Translations under genes and position numbers: made by a program
Shown here: positions 30,736 to 41,238 of the stretch, in pieces
How positions within the stretch are numbered: the first letter of the stretch is position 1
Layout of the letters: every line of letters starts with the position of its first letter
Source of the DNA: Cycas panzhihuaensis
Taxonomy: Eukaryota; Cycadophyta
Reading direction: 5' to 3'
Assembly (NCBI GenBank): GCA_023213395.1
Contig: CM041465.1
Location: forward strand, 205,785,741 to 205,849,740
DNA length: 64,000 nucleotides
Notes under the pieces: model-generated
The model's database searches: none
The model's input: the letters and a program-made list of their open reading frames with translations, nothing else
What the model was told of the DNA's origin: nothing

Positions 30736-31704
30736 CTAAGTGTAGGAGTAATGAGAAGATGAAGTGGAAGGTTCAAGTGGAGCGTATGAGGATGAAGTAG
30801 ATGGTACAGAAGGTGCAGATGAAGAACATGGTGTATAAGATTGAGAGGAAGGGAAGTCCTCAACAATCTTTTTCCCTTTGTCAATGGGGGGTTGGATTGA
30901 TGCCATATCCAACTCATTTTGATCATCCTCAACAAAGATTACATCTCTTGAGAGATGCATTTTTCTCCCAAATGGATCATACAACTTGTAGGCTTTGCTA
31001 TGGATTGCATATCCTACAAAGATGCATTTGAGGCTATGTTTGTCCAACTTTGTTCTTTGTTGATCTGGTATGTGCATATCGCAGACACTCGAATGTCCTC
31101 AAATGGCTGATAGTTGGCTTCTTACCAGACCATGCCTCTTCAGGTGTGATATCGGTGATCATTGTTGTAGGACTCGATTGGCCACATAGGTCAGTATGAA
31201 ATGCTTCGCCCAAGAAGCTCTTGGAAGTCCTTTTGCATGCATCATTGTTTTGGCTTTATTAGCCAAAGTTCTATTCATCCTCTCGGAGACTCCATTTTGC
31301 TGAGGAGTATGAGGAGCAGTGAGTTGTCTTCGAATTCCATTATCCTTGCAAAATTGGTTGAATTCATTTGAAGTGAATTCACCTCCATTATCTGACCTTA
31401 ATGTGCCAATTGAGTAGCCAGATTCATTTTCTACCGCCTTGAACTCTTTGAACTTGGAGAAGGCTTCTGATTTTTGCTTTAGGAAGTAGACCCAAACTTT
31501 GTGAGAGAAGTCATCAATAAAAGATATATAGTACAATGCTCCTCCAAAGGATTGGGTGGACATGGGTCCACACAAGTCTGAGTGAACTAATTGCAAAGGA
31601 TAAGATGCACGCCATGCTTTGCCTTTAGGAAAAGGCGGTAGATGTTGTGTCCCCATTATGCAAGCTTCAAAGACATTTTGAACCATACATCTTTGGAAGC
31701 CCAT
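30736..31704 (-). pseudogene. COP-F integrase
   Basis: EACIMGTQHLPPFPKGKAWR, LVHSDLCGPMSTQSFGGALY (first Asp), TLRSDNGGEFTSNEF (second Asp) and NGVSERMNRTLANK (Glu) are all in the 181-residue frame at 31159-31704. After a shift, MHIPDQQRTKLDKHSLKCIF and KAYKLYDPFGRKMHLSRDVI follow, with a Ser-rich linker to RT (30736-31077). The D-D-E core is undamaged. Confidence 0.92.
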
Positions 31705-32466
31705 ACACCATGCTTTTGTTTATCATCTGCTTCAGATTGTCTAGGCTTAAATGTCCTAGACGTTGATGCCATAACTGAATTTTTGACAAAGATGTGGGAC
31801 CGTATTGCGTAATCAAGAGTAATGTTATTGGCATCTAACTTATAAAGACCTTGATCCTCATAGGCTACAGCTACGATCTGATCATCTTTGTCACAAATGA
31901 TACATTTCCCATTTTTAAATAGTACGCTCATGTGTTGCTTGTTCAACTGGCTAACAGATAGCAGATTCTTCTCCATAGAAGGAATGAAGTAGGCATCACT
32001 GTTGGGAAATGATGATGCAGGATTTTGAGGAGAATGAAAAGGAGCTATCGTGCCTATTCCTGAAATCTCAACTGATTCAGCGTTTCCAAAAGTCACTGAT
32101 TGACCTTTACCTTCCTTGATGTTGCATAGGAGTTCTTCACTCCCTGTCATATGTTGAGAAGCTCCTGAATCGACAATCCAAGTGTTGTCAATGTTGCATG
32201 ATTGGTATGCACAAAGCAGTTTGTCTTCATTGGCAAACTGATTAAAATGGCGTTGGTAGCCACCTCTTTGACCCCCCCCACCTCTTGGACCTCCTCGATA
32301 GGCACCTCGATTTGGTCGAGGGGGATTCTGCTGGTGATCTGGCTGTTGGAACCTTTGTTGAAACTGTTGTCGTGGCTGTTGTTGTCTTTGACCACAGTAC
32401 TGCTTCCGCCGTTGTCTTCGAAGATCCACTTGCTTCTTTTTGCAATTAGGTGCAATGTGGCGGGTT
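31705..32466 (-). pseudogene. COP-F nucleocapsid end, protease, pre-integrase
   Basis: Open frame to 32483: a CCHC knuckle continues as RHIAPNCKKK, then a Gln/Arg/Gly-rich RNA-binding stretch (QQPRQQFQQRFQQ, GGPRGGGGQRGGY). Protease TWIVDSGASQHMTG is near 32165, and SMEKNLLSVSQLNKQ near 31950. A shift near 31780 moves the pre-integrase part (LWHQRLGHLSLDNLKQM) to another frame, and a two-base loss near 31690 precedes integrase. Confidence 0.9.
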
Positions 32467-33223
32467 TGCCACAATAATGACATACGACATTGGACTTGGA
32501 AGATCCAATGTTCATATTTCCAAACTGCTTTGTGAATGCAGTTTTGGATTTTTGATTTGCCTTTGCCCTTGCTGTGAAAGCACCTGTTGTAGATGGTTCT
32601 TCATTATCCTTAGCATAAATTTGTTCTTCTTGAAGCAATAAGCTTTCAAGTTCATTGAATGTCATCTCCCTTAGTGAACCATCTCGTGTAGTTGATGATA
32701 TAAAACCGTTGTAGTCCTTTGGTAATGCTTTTGTGATGGAGGCTATGATTTCATCTCTTGTAGTTGGACTACCTAAAGTATTTAATTCATTACAAACCTC
32801 CTTAATGGAGGACAAGAATGCCGACATTGGCTTTACAAATTTGATGGAGTACAATTTTGCTTTTATCATCAAAATGCGAGCTTCATCTCGCCTTTCATAC
32901 AAAGAGGACAATGTGTCCCATGCTTCTTTAGAAGATTGTGCAGAAGAAATATTTTGGTCTACATTTATGTCCACAACCATACGAATGAATGCCAAAGCAA
33001 TTTTGTCTTTGGCCTCCCATGCAGCAACATGTTCAACATTCACAGGTGCAGGTTGATTTTCATTATTATTATCCACAGGTGTAGGATTGGGGATTCTTCC
33101 AGAAACATAGCCCCAAAATTCATTCATTATCAAGAGATTCTTTGTGATTCTTTTCCATTCTTGATAATTTGATTGCCCTGTTAGCCGAATAGTGCATGCA
33201 TTTAGCATGTTTATGGCAGCCAT
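32467..33223 (-). pseudogene. COP-F gag
   Basis: Begins MAAINMLNACTIRLTGQSNY at 33223. The DUF4219-like start includes YQEWKRITKNLLIMNEFWGY; the UBN2 body has SSKEAWDTLSSLYERRDEAR and NELNTLGSPTTRDEIIASI. Residue 248 opens the knuckle CHYCGK. One missing A near 32465 then shifts the frame, so the second half of the knuckle is read only from the next ORF. Otherwise about 250 codons are free of stops. Confidence 0.93.
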
Positions 33224-35192
33224 GTTTCAGTTTATAAACACTTGAAGCTAGCAGATAACTTGGAAATTCAAAGCTTTCGTCACTTAAGTTTCACCTTCTA
33301 ACAAGACCAACAGTCCTGATCTTACTAGAAGATCCAACAACTGAATGGAATGATGAGGGGTGGGGGACTAGGCTATAGAGTTGGTCCAACTTGATCTTAT
33401 AGAGAAGATCCAAATGTTGACCAAGTTAAATCTAGGACAAGGCAGGTAGGGTTGATCTGCATGGACGTACCATGCTTTCCCTAGGATTCACAGCCCCAAT
33501 AACACCCTTTTCGAACCTCCTTTCCCTCAAGCAACCTTAATTGTCGTGCACTGACCGTACGGTCGGTTGGTCCCCTAGGGAATGCACCAAGCTTAAGGTT
33601 AATTTAGAGGCAAGGTTTGAACCTTTTTCGAGTCTCTCCAACAGATTTTAAATTCACTTTTAAATAAGTCTAAGTGAATTTTTAATATCTTCTTACTTGG
33701 ATTTTTATGCCTTTTGGCTTACAAAGAATGCTTCTTAAGAAGCAATGAAAGAATGAGCACAAAAAAGATTTCAAGTGCTTTATGATCCAAGTGAGGTGCT
33801 ATGTATGCTTGAGTACAATGATAAAGTACTTTGAGTACTTAAAAGAAAATGATGTAAGGAACCTTTGATGAAGACAAAAAAGGGTTCCTTTTAACCTTCA
33901 AAATCTGATGAAGTGATGAAGCCACAAGAAAGGTGTACTCAAGAAATGCTCCAAAGGCCAACACGAACTCCACGCAGCAGCTGTTGAGACTTAAAATGTC
34001 TGAACAATCCAACAAGAAAATTTTGATTTTATTAAGTTTCACAATGAGCCTTTCCCTTTTTGAACTTAGGAAGGCCAAGGTCACCATGCAAGGTGCCAAA
34101 AAATGAAGTTAGGTGGTAATTTTCTTCACCTTTACAATGTAGATATGCCTCTTGATTACATTAATTAAGCTCAATGATGCTTTAATAGCATGAAAGAGCT
34201 TAAAACAGTAAGTACAAAAAAGGTACTTTTAAGAACCACTCAAAAAGACTTTATAAGTGAGATTAAATCTCACTAAAAGAAAACATATTTCTTAAGGTAG
34301 TCAAGACTGCCAATGTCTGTAAAAAAAATCTTCAAGTAGGTCTAGCTATAAAAACTTAAAGTCTTTTAAGACTCCCCCCTTGAGAAATTTAAGTAAAAAA
34401 TTCTCTTAAAACCTTAAAAAAAAATTTGATTCACATGAGCATATTGTTGAAAATATGCTATCAAGAGGTTGATTTTTCAATCTTTGGGCACCTCTTGTTG
34501 TGTCTTTGGGCCTCTTGAGAGGCGATGGCGGTGGCGATGATTGGGCTAGCTGGCGCTGTCTTGACTCAAGAATGTCTTGACTTGGCTTGAGAGGGTAGTT
34601 TGTTGATTTGACAGCGGCGAAATGGTGATGAAGACCGCATCACCGCCGATTGAGTGTGTAGCACGATTAATCGAATAGTGTGTTGAGTTGGGCAAGGTTG
34701 AGCCGGAAAGTGAGTTAGCCTGTTGAATGTGTCTTCGAGTTGTCACAGCTTGAATGTGTCTTTGAGTTGTCGATGTAGACTCAAAGAGTGAGCCGCCGAT
34801 GTTCTTGTTGTCTTGGTAGCCGGTAGTGTAGATCGGCAACTCTTGTCTTGGCGGTAGCCGACTGCGCAATTGGCGCTTAAACCGGCGATGTTGAGTTGGT
34901 GGGCAGTCTTGGATCGGCCGAATCGATTGGGCACCCTGACTAAGGCTGGGCTCTCTTCTTGTTGGCGCCTTGAATCCTCTTCTGTGCAGGGTTTGAACAG
35001 TCCTTGCATGCAGGTCCTTTATGCACTTTGCTTTGGGCCAGCCTTGTGTGTCTCTGAATCGAGGAATGATAATACAAGAATGGACTTCTTCAAGTGCAGG
35101 GACAGAGGATAGTCCGATTACGCATTTCAAAAATAGAAGACAAAGATAACAAACTAACAGTGCTTAAACAAACTAAGTTTAGAAACTTTTCA
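33224..35192 (-). other. COP-F 5' untranslated leader
   Basis: About 1.97 kb between primer site and gag. The segment 33240-33660 is clearly homologous (inverted) to 51640-51990 in the COP-H leader. A palindromic motif at 34079-34097 is shared with COP-B, COP-H and COP-I. 34500-35130 is much richer in G+C and holds a 194-codon ORF on the minus strand. The long leader could serve packaging or dimerisation, which I infer only from position. Confidence 0.7.
34546..35130 (-). CDS. ORF of 194 codons in the COP-F leader, unknown
   Basis: MKCVIGLSSVPALEEVHSCI...FLSQDSAS. The product would be basic, with many Arg, Ser, Thr and Gln and no recognised domain or membrane segment. It begins just inside the primer site, in G+C-rich sequence unlike the rest of the leader. 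It overlaps an 88-codon ORF in another frame, so openness may simply follow from base composition. COP-H has nothing similar at this place. COP-I has a comparable ATGGCGGTGACGG-like stretch near 63715. Confidence 0.25.
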   Translation of the reverse strand: MKCVIGLSSVPALEEVHSCIIIPRFRDTQGWPKAKCIKDLHARTVQTLHRRGFKAPTRREPSLSQGAQSIRPIQDCPPTQHRRFKRQLRSRLPPRQELPIYTTGYQDNKNIGGSLFESTSTTQRHIQAVTTRRHIQQANSLSGSTLPNSTHYSINRATHSIGGDAVFITISPLSNQQTTLSSQVKTFLSQDSAS

Positions 35193-35204
35193 GCTCTGAT
35201 ACCA
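35193..35204 (-). other. COP-F primer binding site
   Basis: Minus strand TGGTATCAGAGC, the exact initiator Met copia primer site, two bases after the LTR end. Confidence 0.95.
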
Positions 35205-35206
35205 AA

Positions 35207-35735
35207 TGTGAAAATGGGCATTAAACCACATTAGTCCCAAGATCATAAGTAAAAGCACAATATCACAAATGCATGAAGCATAAAACATAAAGAACACAAA
35301 GAGAAATAGGAGCAAGATCAAGATACTAGAAATGGGGGGTTGGAATTAGTCCAACCACCAAAGAATGCTTGATTAGCAACCAGAATAACAATGAGCTCCT
35401 CCTCTTATGATGAGCAACAATGAAGAGGCCTCTTTAAATAGAAGAAGATGAGAGGCCAAAGGCTATTGCATGATTGACAAGTGTCAATCATGCAATGCAT
35501 GCTTGCATGTAGGACAAGTGTCCATTGGGAGCTCATGTGAGCAAAAGTGCAAGGGGGTCATTTGACCCTTAAGTTACAACGTTATGTCACTAGACATAAA
35601 GTGGGTGTGTACTTTATCACTTAAGTGATAAAGTTACACCTAAAGTACAAAAGTGCAAAAGTGCACACATAATACAAGAATAGAAAGTACATTAGCTTAA
35701 CATTATAAACATAAGGTAAGCCATGAGGTTTAACA
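35207..35735 (-). repeat. COP-F 5' LTR
   Basis: TGTGAAAATGGGC to GAGGTTTAACA, followed by TSD TAGCC. It is 12 bp shorter than the 3' LTR through three small deletions (near 35365, 35375 and 35413). Confidence 0.95.
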
Positions 35736-36930
35736 TAGCCCAATGTTGATTTTCTGTACCCAACAAGTTTGGGTTTAGTGGATTTTGTATACTCAAGCCT
35801 GAGATTTATGGCGCCTTTGACATATCTTAGAACTCTTGTTGCGGCCTTTCAATGTTATACCTTTGGTGTACTCGTGTGGAAATTAATCCTAATGAGAAGG
35901 CAACTTTTGGTGGTGTGGTTATGAGATAGATTAAGCTTACAACCAGTTGCTTGTAAAGGGTTCCATCTATTGCTTCTTCTCCTTCATTAGATGTCAATTT
36001 GCACCCAGTTTCTATTAGTGTAACTATTGGTTTACATTCAAATATATTGAACTTATGAAATAGGTCCTTTGCATATTTTGATTGAGATTTAAAGACTATT
36101 ATCTTCTTGACTGACTTCAACTTTGAGATAGTAATGAAGAGTTCCTAATTCAGTCATTTCAAAGGTGGCCTTCATTTGCTTTTTAATGCTTTCAATGATT
36201 TCTTGACTGCTTCCCATGAGTAGAAGATTATCTGCATATAAGACAATAATTGTAATTTAATTTGTCCCTTCCACTTTGATATACAAACTTGAGTCAAATT
36301 CACTTCTGATAAATCCACAGCTTCTAAGATGATGATCCATCTTCTTGTACCATGCTTTTAGTGCCTGTTCCAAGCCATAAGAGCTTTCTTCAATTTGCAT
36401 GCAAGCTCTTCTTGTCTTTATTTGATAAACCTTAAAGGGTATTCCGTGTACACTTCTTCTGTTAAGTCTCCATTTAGAAAGGTGCTTTTTCCATCTAGTT
36501 GATGAATTTTCCGTCTGGACTGAGCAATTGGCCCTATTACAGTTCTGACAGTAATCATCTTGGCCACTAGAGCAAAGATTTTTTTTTGTAGTCAATACCT
36601 TTAATTTGGGTGTACCCTTTGGCCATGAGATGTGCTTTGTATTTTCCTACAGTTCCATTTGGATTTTCTTTTGTTTTATACACCCATTTACACCCTACAA
36701 TTGGTTTATTTTTAGGTTTCTGAACTAATTCCCATGTACATTTCTTGTTAATAGACTAGATTTCTTCTTCCATGGTTATTCTCCATTCTTTTCTTGTGTT
36801 GGCTTTTACAAATGTTTGTGGTTCCAAATTGCAATACAGACTTTGACGAGTTTGTGATCTTGTTCTTCTACTTCTTTATTCTTTGATCTGATCTATATTT
36901 TGTATCCTTGTTGGTTCTAGGGAATTGGAC
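35736..36930 (-). pseudogene. COP-C reverse transcriptase
   Basis: Minus strand: KEWRITMEEE and WELVQKPKNKPIVGCKWVYK (about 36650-36790), HQLDGKST-type fingers near 36490, and YGLEQALKAWYKKMDHHLRS (36257-36390). The catalytic box reads LYADNLLLMGS (about 36215), so the second Asp of YxDD is Asn. Then LGTLHYYLKVEVS, KYAKDLFHKFNIFECKPIVT and TLYKQLVVSLIYLITTPPKV (35827-36120) follow. The frame leads into 28521 after removal of COP-F. Confidence 0.88.
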
Positions 36931-37224
36931 CAAGTCACTTAAGGGAGCACAGAGTGAGCGTGGAAAGGTGAGGACTCAAGTGGTATGGTTCAAGGGGAAC
37001 CTTCGAACCTTCTTTATGATGAGAAGGGATGATTCTCTAGGGGTGAGTTAGATGTACATGGGTGAGTGTTGTAGTGTTGTTGCAATGGGTTAATTTTTAT
37101 GATAAAATAAGAAATAGAAGGAGATCAAAGAAGATAGGAAAAAAAAGACCTAAGCCAAGCAATAAGTATGATCAATAAATCAATCTAACAAAGTCCCCTT
37201 TTTGTCGGGAAGAAAGCAAACAAG

Positions 37225-37270
37225 CTCTCAATGGATGAGAGGGCTATTGAGGATGAGAGGGCTATTGAGG
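37225..37270. repeat. Short tandem repeat in GYP-G, two copies of about 22 bp
   Basis: GGATGAGAGGGCTATTGA occurs twice in a row near 37234 and 37252. It is a local duplication of no evident function. Confidence 0.8.
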
Positions 37271-37514
37271 GAACCTTATCCCTAAATGAACGTCCTTAGG
37301 TTTCATAATTATCTACACTTTCCAAAGTTTTTCTAGAGAGCAAAGAGTCGATTGTAGATTATTAGCCCACCCAAAAGGTTAAATTCTATGTTGTGTTAAG
37401 CTAAAGAAAGGGAGGACTGTCAAGTGTAGGGATCTAGGAGATCTCAGACCCTATATTAACGACCCTATCGGGGTTCAACCACTGGGGACTCTCTCACTTG
37501 ATGATGATCCACCT

Positions 37515-37760
37515 GTGAGGATGGATAACCTGGGGATGCCTATGTCCGATTCTAGGGGATTCCTGCACTTAGTGGTGAAAATAGAGGAGGAAGAAGCTAC
37601 TCTCAACCCAAAATGTGACGGCAAGCTGACACTTTTGGCATGTGAAACACGGTTGGAGAATAATAATACTAAAGGAGGGGAAGTTTGTACGGGGTGCCAA
37701 GTCCTGATCGATCAAACAACCCTTTGCAGAGGGAAGTATTTGTTCTTAAGAGGAGGATGA
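37515..37760 (+). CDS. GYP-G ORF end, unrecognised
   Basis: The open frame can be extended upstream of its Met to about 37430. It reads NDPIGVQPLGTLSLDDDPP, then MSDSRGFLHLVVKIEEEEA, and ends just before the purine tract and LTR. By position it would be the last coding part of the element. No domain is recognised and the Met start is probably not real. Confidence 0.3.
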   Translation: MRMDNLGMPMSDSRGFLHLVVKIEEEEATLNPKCDGKLTLLACETRLENNNTKGGEVCTGCQVLIDQTTLCRGKYLFLRGG

Positions 37761-37768
37761 GGTTGATA

Positions 37769-39647
37769 TGTTGGGGATATCAAGTCCTAGTTAATCAAAC
37801 AGATCTTAGCTCATGAAACAGAGTCTAGCCTAGGGGACCAAACAACAAGCATTCTTAAATGCAAAACTAGCATGCATCTTTCATGTTGCATGAAGGTAGG
37901 CAAAACTACAAACAATCACCCAAATGAGACAATTCTTTCCTACTCTAATGCAATGCAAATGCACTCTTCTTCTTCTTCTTCTTCTTTTTGAAAATGAAGA
38001 AAAATACTAAACACCTAGAGAAAGAAAAGAGTTCTTTTCATGCACTTATATCTATCCTAACTATTCTTTCTTTTGCCTCTAAGAAGAAGATAGTTGAGTC
38101 AAACAAAAACTTGATTTCAATTGTCTTGTAGGTAAAAGAGAGCTTAAAATGCTTATTTATCTTTTCTTTTCTTTCTTTTCAAAGATTAAAAAAACAACAA
38201 CCAATGAATAAAAGAGGACTAATTTGGTAATAGAGAATTATAGTGACCTTCAAATGGTAACTTGACTTGCCATTCGGGATTCCAGTGAAGAGAGAAAAAC
38301 GGTGTATTCTAACTACCATAAAAGTTAGAAACCAAACAAAAGCAATAACTCCTTGCAAGTGTCCTAAATCAAAAGCATGGCAAAGAATGTTTTAACAGGA
38401 AGACTAACACAAATTTGAAGGTAAATGGAGGAATTTATAGGAGGGAAAAATAAGCAAAGCCTACTTTGGATCTTTGTTTTATTCCCCACCCTTTTTTTAT
38501 TTTGAAAGTTGCTAATGAAATAAGGAAAAGAAACTTGCAAAGTAAACCAATTTACCTAGTAGAGAATTATCCATATGAAGACAAGATTGACTGTTGCCTC
38601 ATATTGGTGTCCTTGGCTTCTTTGAATGTTCCCAAGGAAAAAGAAGAGTGGGAGTGAGGAGAAATTTGAGAAGAGAGAGAGATAACAAAGAAGAAGTCAA
38701 TCGAAGTTCGAAACTCCAGGCACTTTGGAAGAAAAGCTCCTCTTAGCTCTAGAATTCTTCAAGCAATCTGTAACAAAAGAGAGAGATCCTCACAACCTCA
38801 ACATTCTTCTTCTTCCTATTCAAAACCCAACCTAACTTCACTTTAGCTTCACATATCTTTTCTTGATTCCAAATTTTCCTCAATTCTAAGTTCTAAATCC
38901 TCAATTCTAAGGCCTCCTAAACTCTCTTCATTCTTTTCTCTAAACTCTTCCAAATCTACCTGACATGAGAGAATGGAACCCTATTTATAGAGGAAGATTT
39001 TATAAAAAAGGGGGGCAAAAATGATGGGGTAGGAGAGCTGTGGTTACCCACGGTCCAAAATCCATGTGGTGAAAACTATGACTTGCCATAGGTATATTTT
39101 TGTTTGGGCAAAAAAGTGAAAAATGTGACCAATGACGAAAAATGTGACAAGCAACGAAAAACATGACATAAATGAAAAATGTGATAAAAAATACACTAAA
39201 AATGTGATCAAAATGAAGCTCACATTTTTAGTTATATTAAGGTCACGTTTTATGAAGAAGGCTGCATTTTTTGGCAGGACGAAAAGCACGACCTCCTGTT
39301 AAAAAACGTGATCAACGAAAATGGGCACAAAAAAAGATATTTCTCAAAAAAAATCAGAAATTTCAAAGTGAAGATTTGTTATAGAACGATGATTTGCTTC
39401 AACAAAGGGCTGGTTGAGTCATAAAATGGAGTATTGAAGAGAAAATAATTCATCAAATCATCAATGAGGTAGACAAGAAAGAATGACTAGGAGTGTTTGG
39501 ATCGAGCCTTGCATTAATGGACATTTTTATGATCTTTGTATCATCAGCAATGTGAGTCAAGCACATGCACAATCAACATGAATTTTTTCAATCATGATGC
39601 CAAGCAGTCGCTACATTACCATGCAGTCAAACTGTCAAACCCCAACA
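37769..39647 (+). repeat. GYP-G 3' LTR (1879 bp)
   Basis: TGTTGGGGATATC to AAACCCCAACA. It contains a (CTT)n run at about 37966-37989 and a cluster of AAAAATGTGA-type repeats at 39105-39215. Two splinter ORFs show no motif. Only one copy is present, so the call rests on the terminal inverted repeat, the purine tract and the clean junction with COP-C. Confidence 0.55.
39105..39215. repeat. Degenerate AAAAATGTGAC tandem repeats
   Basis: Variants of GAAAAATGTGAC recur about six times at 15-20 bp spacing, including versions with ACATGAC and TGTGATA. They lie inside the GYP-G LTR. Confidence 0.7.
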
Positions 39648-39652
39648 ATGAT

Positions 39653-41235
39653 GTACAAGGTAAGAGACTTGGCCGATGTCAGAGGAGGGCGTAGTTGATT
39701 GAAACACTTGTGTCTTGTAGAGTTTTCAAATACCATCTTGGTACTTTTTTCTCTAGAAGTTGATGTTCTTCTGATGCTTCTAGAGTGTCCTCATGATCTT
39801 CTAAAGTTCTTGTAGTTCTACGTACATACCATCTTGATATCCTTTTTTTTGGTAGGCATTGTCCTGCTTTTTGTAGCATCTTCACGTTCCTTTGAAATTA
39901 AGATGCTGTCTTCACCTTCTTTTTATATTGTTTTTACTAGGGTTGATTCTTTTGAAAACTCTTCTGCATTTCTCTTTTCTTGATTTAGGGCTCCTTTCTA
40001 CATTGCCTTCTTGGGTTGAGATTCATTGAAGGTCACATCTTTGCTAATAACAATTTTGTTTGTCCTAGGATCCATGCACCTGTATGCTTTTGATTTCTCG
40101 CTATATCCTACAAAATCACATTTGATACTCTTATCATCCAATTTGATCCTCCTATTGTCTAGAACATGGTCATAGGCTATGCTCTAAGAATTTGTCAGAT
40201 GACTGACATTAGGTTTCCTCACTATTCAAACTTACTCTGGAGTAATCCTTTCTAATGCCTTTGTGGGGCTTCTGTTTATGAGATATATGTCTATAACTTC
40301 GACCTAATAGGTGTTTCAAACTCTCTTTTCTTTTAGCATACTTCTATCCATTTCAATAATAGTCCTTTTATTGCATTCAACTACTCCATTAGACTGAGGT
40401 GTGTAGGCCGTAGTAAGTTGTCTTTTAATTCGATGTGCCTTATAATATTTATAAAAATTGTTGGAAGTAAACTAACCCCCATTATCTATTCTTAAAATTT
40501 TGATTTTGTCACCATTTTCTTTTTCAATTTCGGCTCTAAAACTTTGAAAAGTTTCAAAAGCATTTGATATTTATATTTTAGAAAATAAACCTAGGTTTTT
40601 TTGTTGAAGTCATCAATGAAGGTCAAGTGGTACCTGGCCTTTCTGAATGAAAGTGGTATGTTTAGACCACAAATATCATTGTGTACAAGTTGTAATCTGA
40701 CTTCTACTTTCTTGGTGCTTTGCTAAAACTACATCCTATGTTTTTTGCCTGACATACACCCATCACAAACATTGTCTTTTTTGTGATCTTTAGAAGACTT
40801 TTTACCATGTTTAATGTTTCCAATATTATTAAACTCTCATCAGACAGATGACCATACCTCAAGTGCCAAATTTTATTAAAGGGGATTGAATAATTTACAA
40901 ACAAGGATTGTATGAAAGGTGTTGCTACAAATTTGTAAGGACCATTTTTTCCAACTTCATCTCCTACAACTTTAAAATTTTGACTTTTGTTCTTAATCAA
41001 GCATTTGTGTTCATCAAATTCTACTTTTAGATGTTTTTTCATCATTTGAGATACAAAAAGAAGAATTTTTTTAAGATTAGGAACATACAAAACATTTCCA
41101 ATTTTTTTAACTTCACCATTATTCATTCTAAGTGGAATTGTTCCTTTTTCTTTAATTGGATGAGTTGAGTTGTCTCCAAGCTCGAATGTAACTCCTAAAC
41201 TATGGTTGTGAATAGATTCAAACCATTCAACTTTG
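39653..41235 (-). pseudogene. COP-C protease end, pre-integrase, integrase
   Basis: Protease active site near 41255 reads NSVAS.HMT, so the catalytic Asp is Asn. VKKIGNVLYVPNLKKILLF (41020-41115) is the usual post-protease block. IWHLRYGHLSDESLIILETL and C-rich GVCQAKNIGCSFSKAPRK form the pre-integrase region (40704-40900). Integrase blocks with ILRIDNGG.F near 40480, LTTAYTPQSNGVVE near 40390 and RKPNVSHLTNS-type C-terminal sequence near 40200 follow. KVPRWYLKTLQDTSV at 39720 is the linker to RT, cut by GYP-G. Confidence 0.82.
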
Positions 41236-41238
41236 AAG

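Larger units (their letters stand above)
28522..35735 (-). mobile_element. COP-F: recent 7.2 kb Ty1/copia element, minus strand
   Basis: LTRs 28522-29062 and 35207-35735 differ by about five substitutions and three small indels, and the TSD TAGCC is perfect (28517-28521, 35736-35740). It is the youngest insertion I can date here. All copia domains are present, but the polyprotein has several single-base frameshifts. Same family as COP-H: gag and a leader block are clearly homologous. Confidence 0.95.
36931..39647 (+). mobile_element. GYP-G: 5'-truncated element with a 1.9 kb LTR, plus strand
   Basis: Interrupts COP-C between its RT and integrase linker. About 840 bp of internal sequence is followed by a purine-rich stretch (AGAGGAGGATGAGG) and an LTR with perfect 8-bp terminal inverted repeats TGTTGGGG...CCCCAACA. 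No 5' LTR and no TSD partner of ATGAT (39648-39652) are seen. The left edge is set only by the end of COP-C homology, within about 60 bp. The long LTR suggests gypsy, but no pol domain remains to prove it. Confidence 0.6.

Noticed and set aside
34546-35130. Possibility that the COP-F leader ORF is a host gene exon
   Set aside because: It is fully inside the element between primer site and gag, and no splice-like or domain evidence supports a host gene. Listed only as a low-confidence ORF.
37966-37989. CTT microsatellite
   Set aside because: Ordinary short simple repeat inside the GYP-G LTR, not informative by itself.
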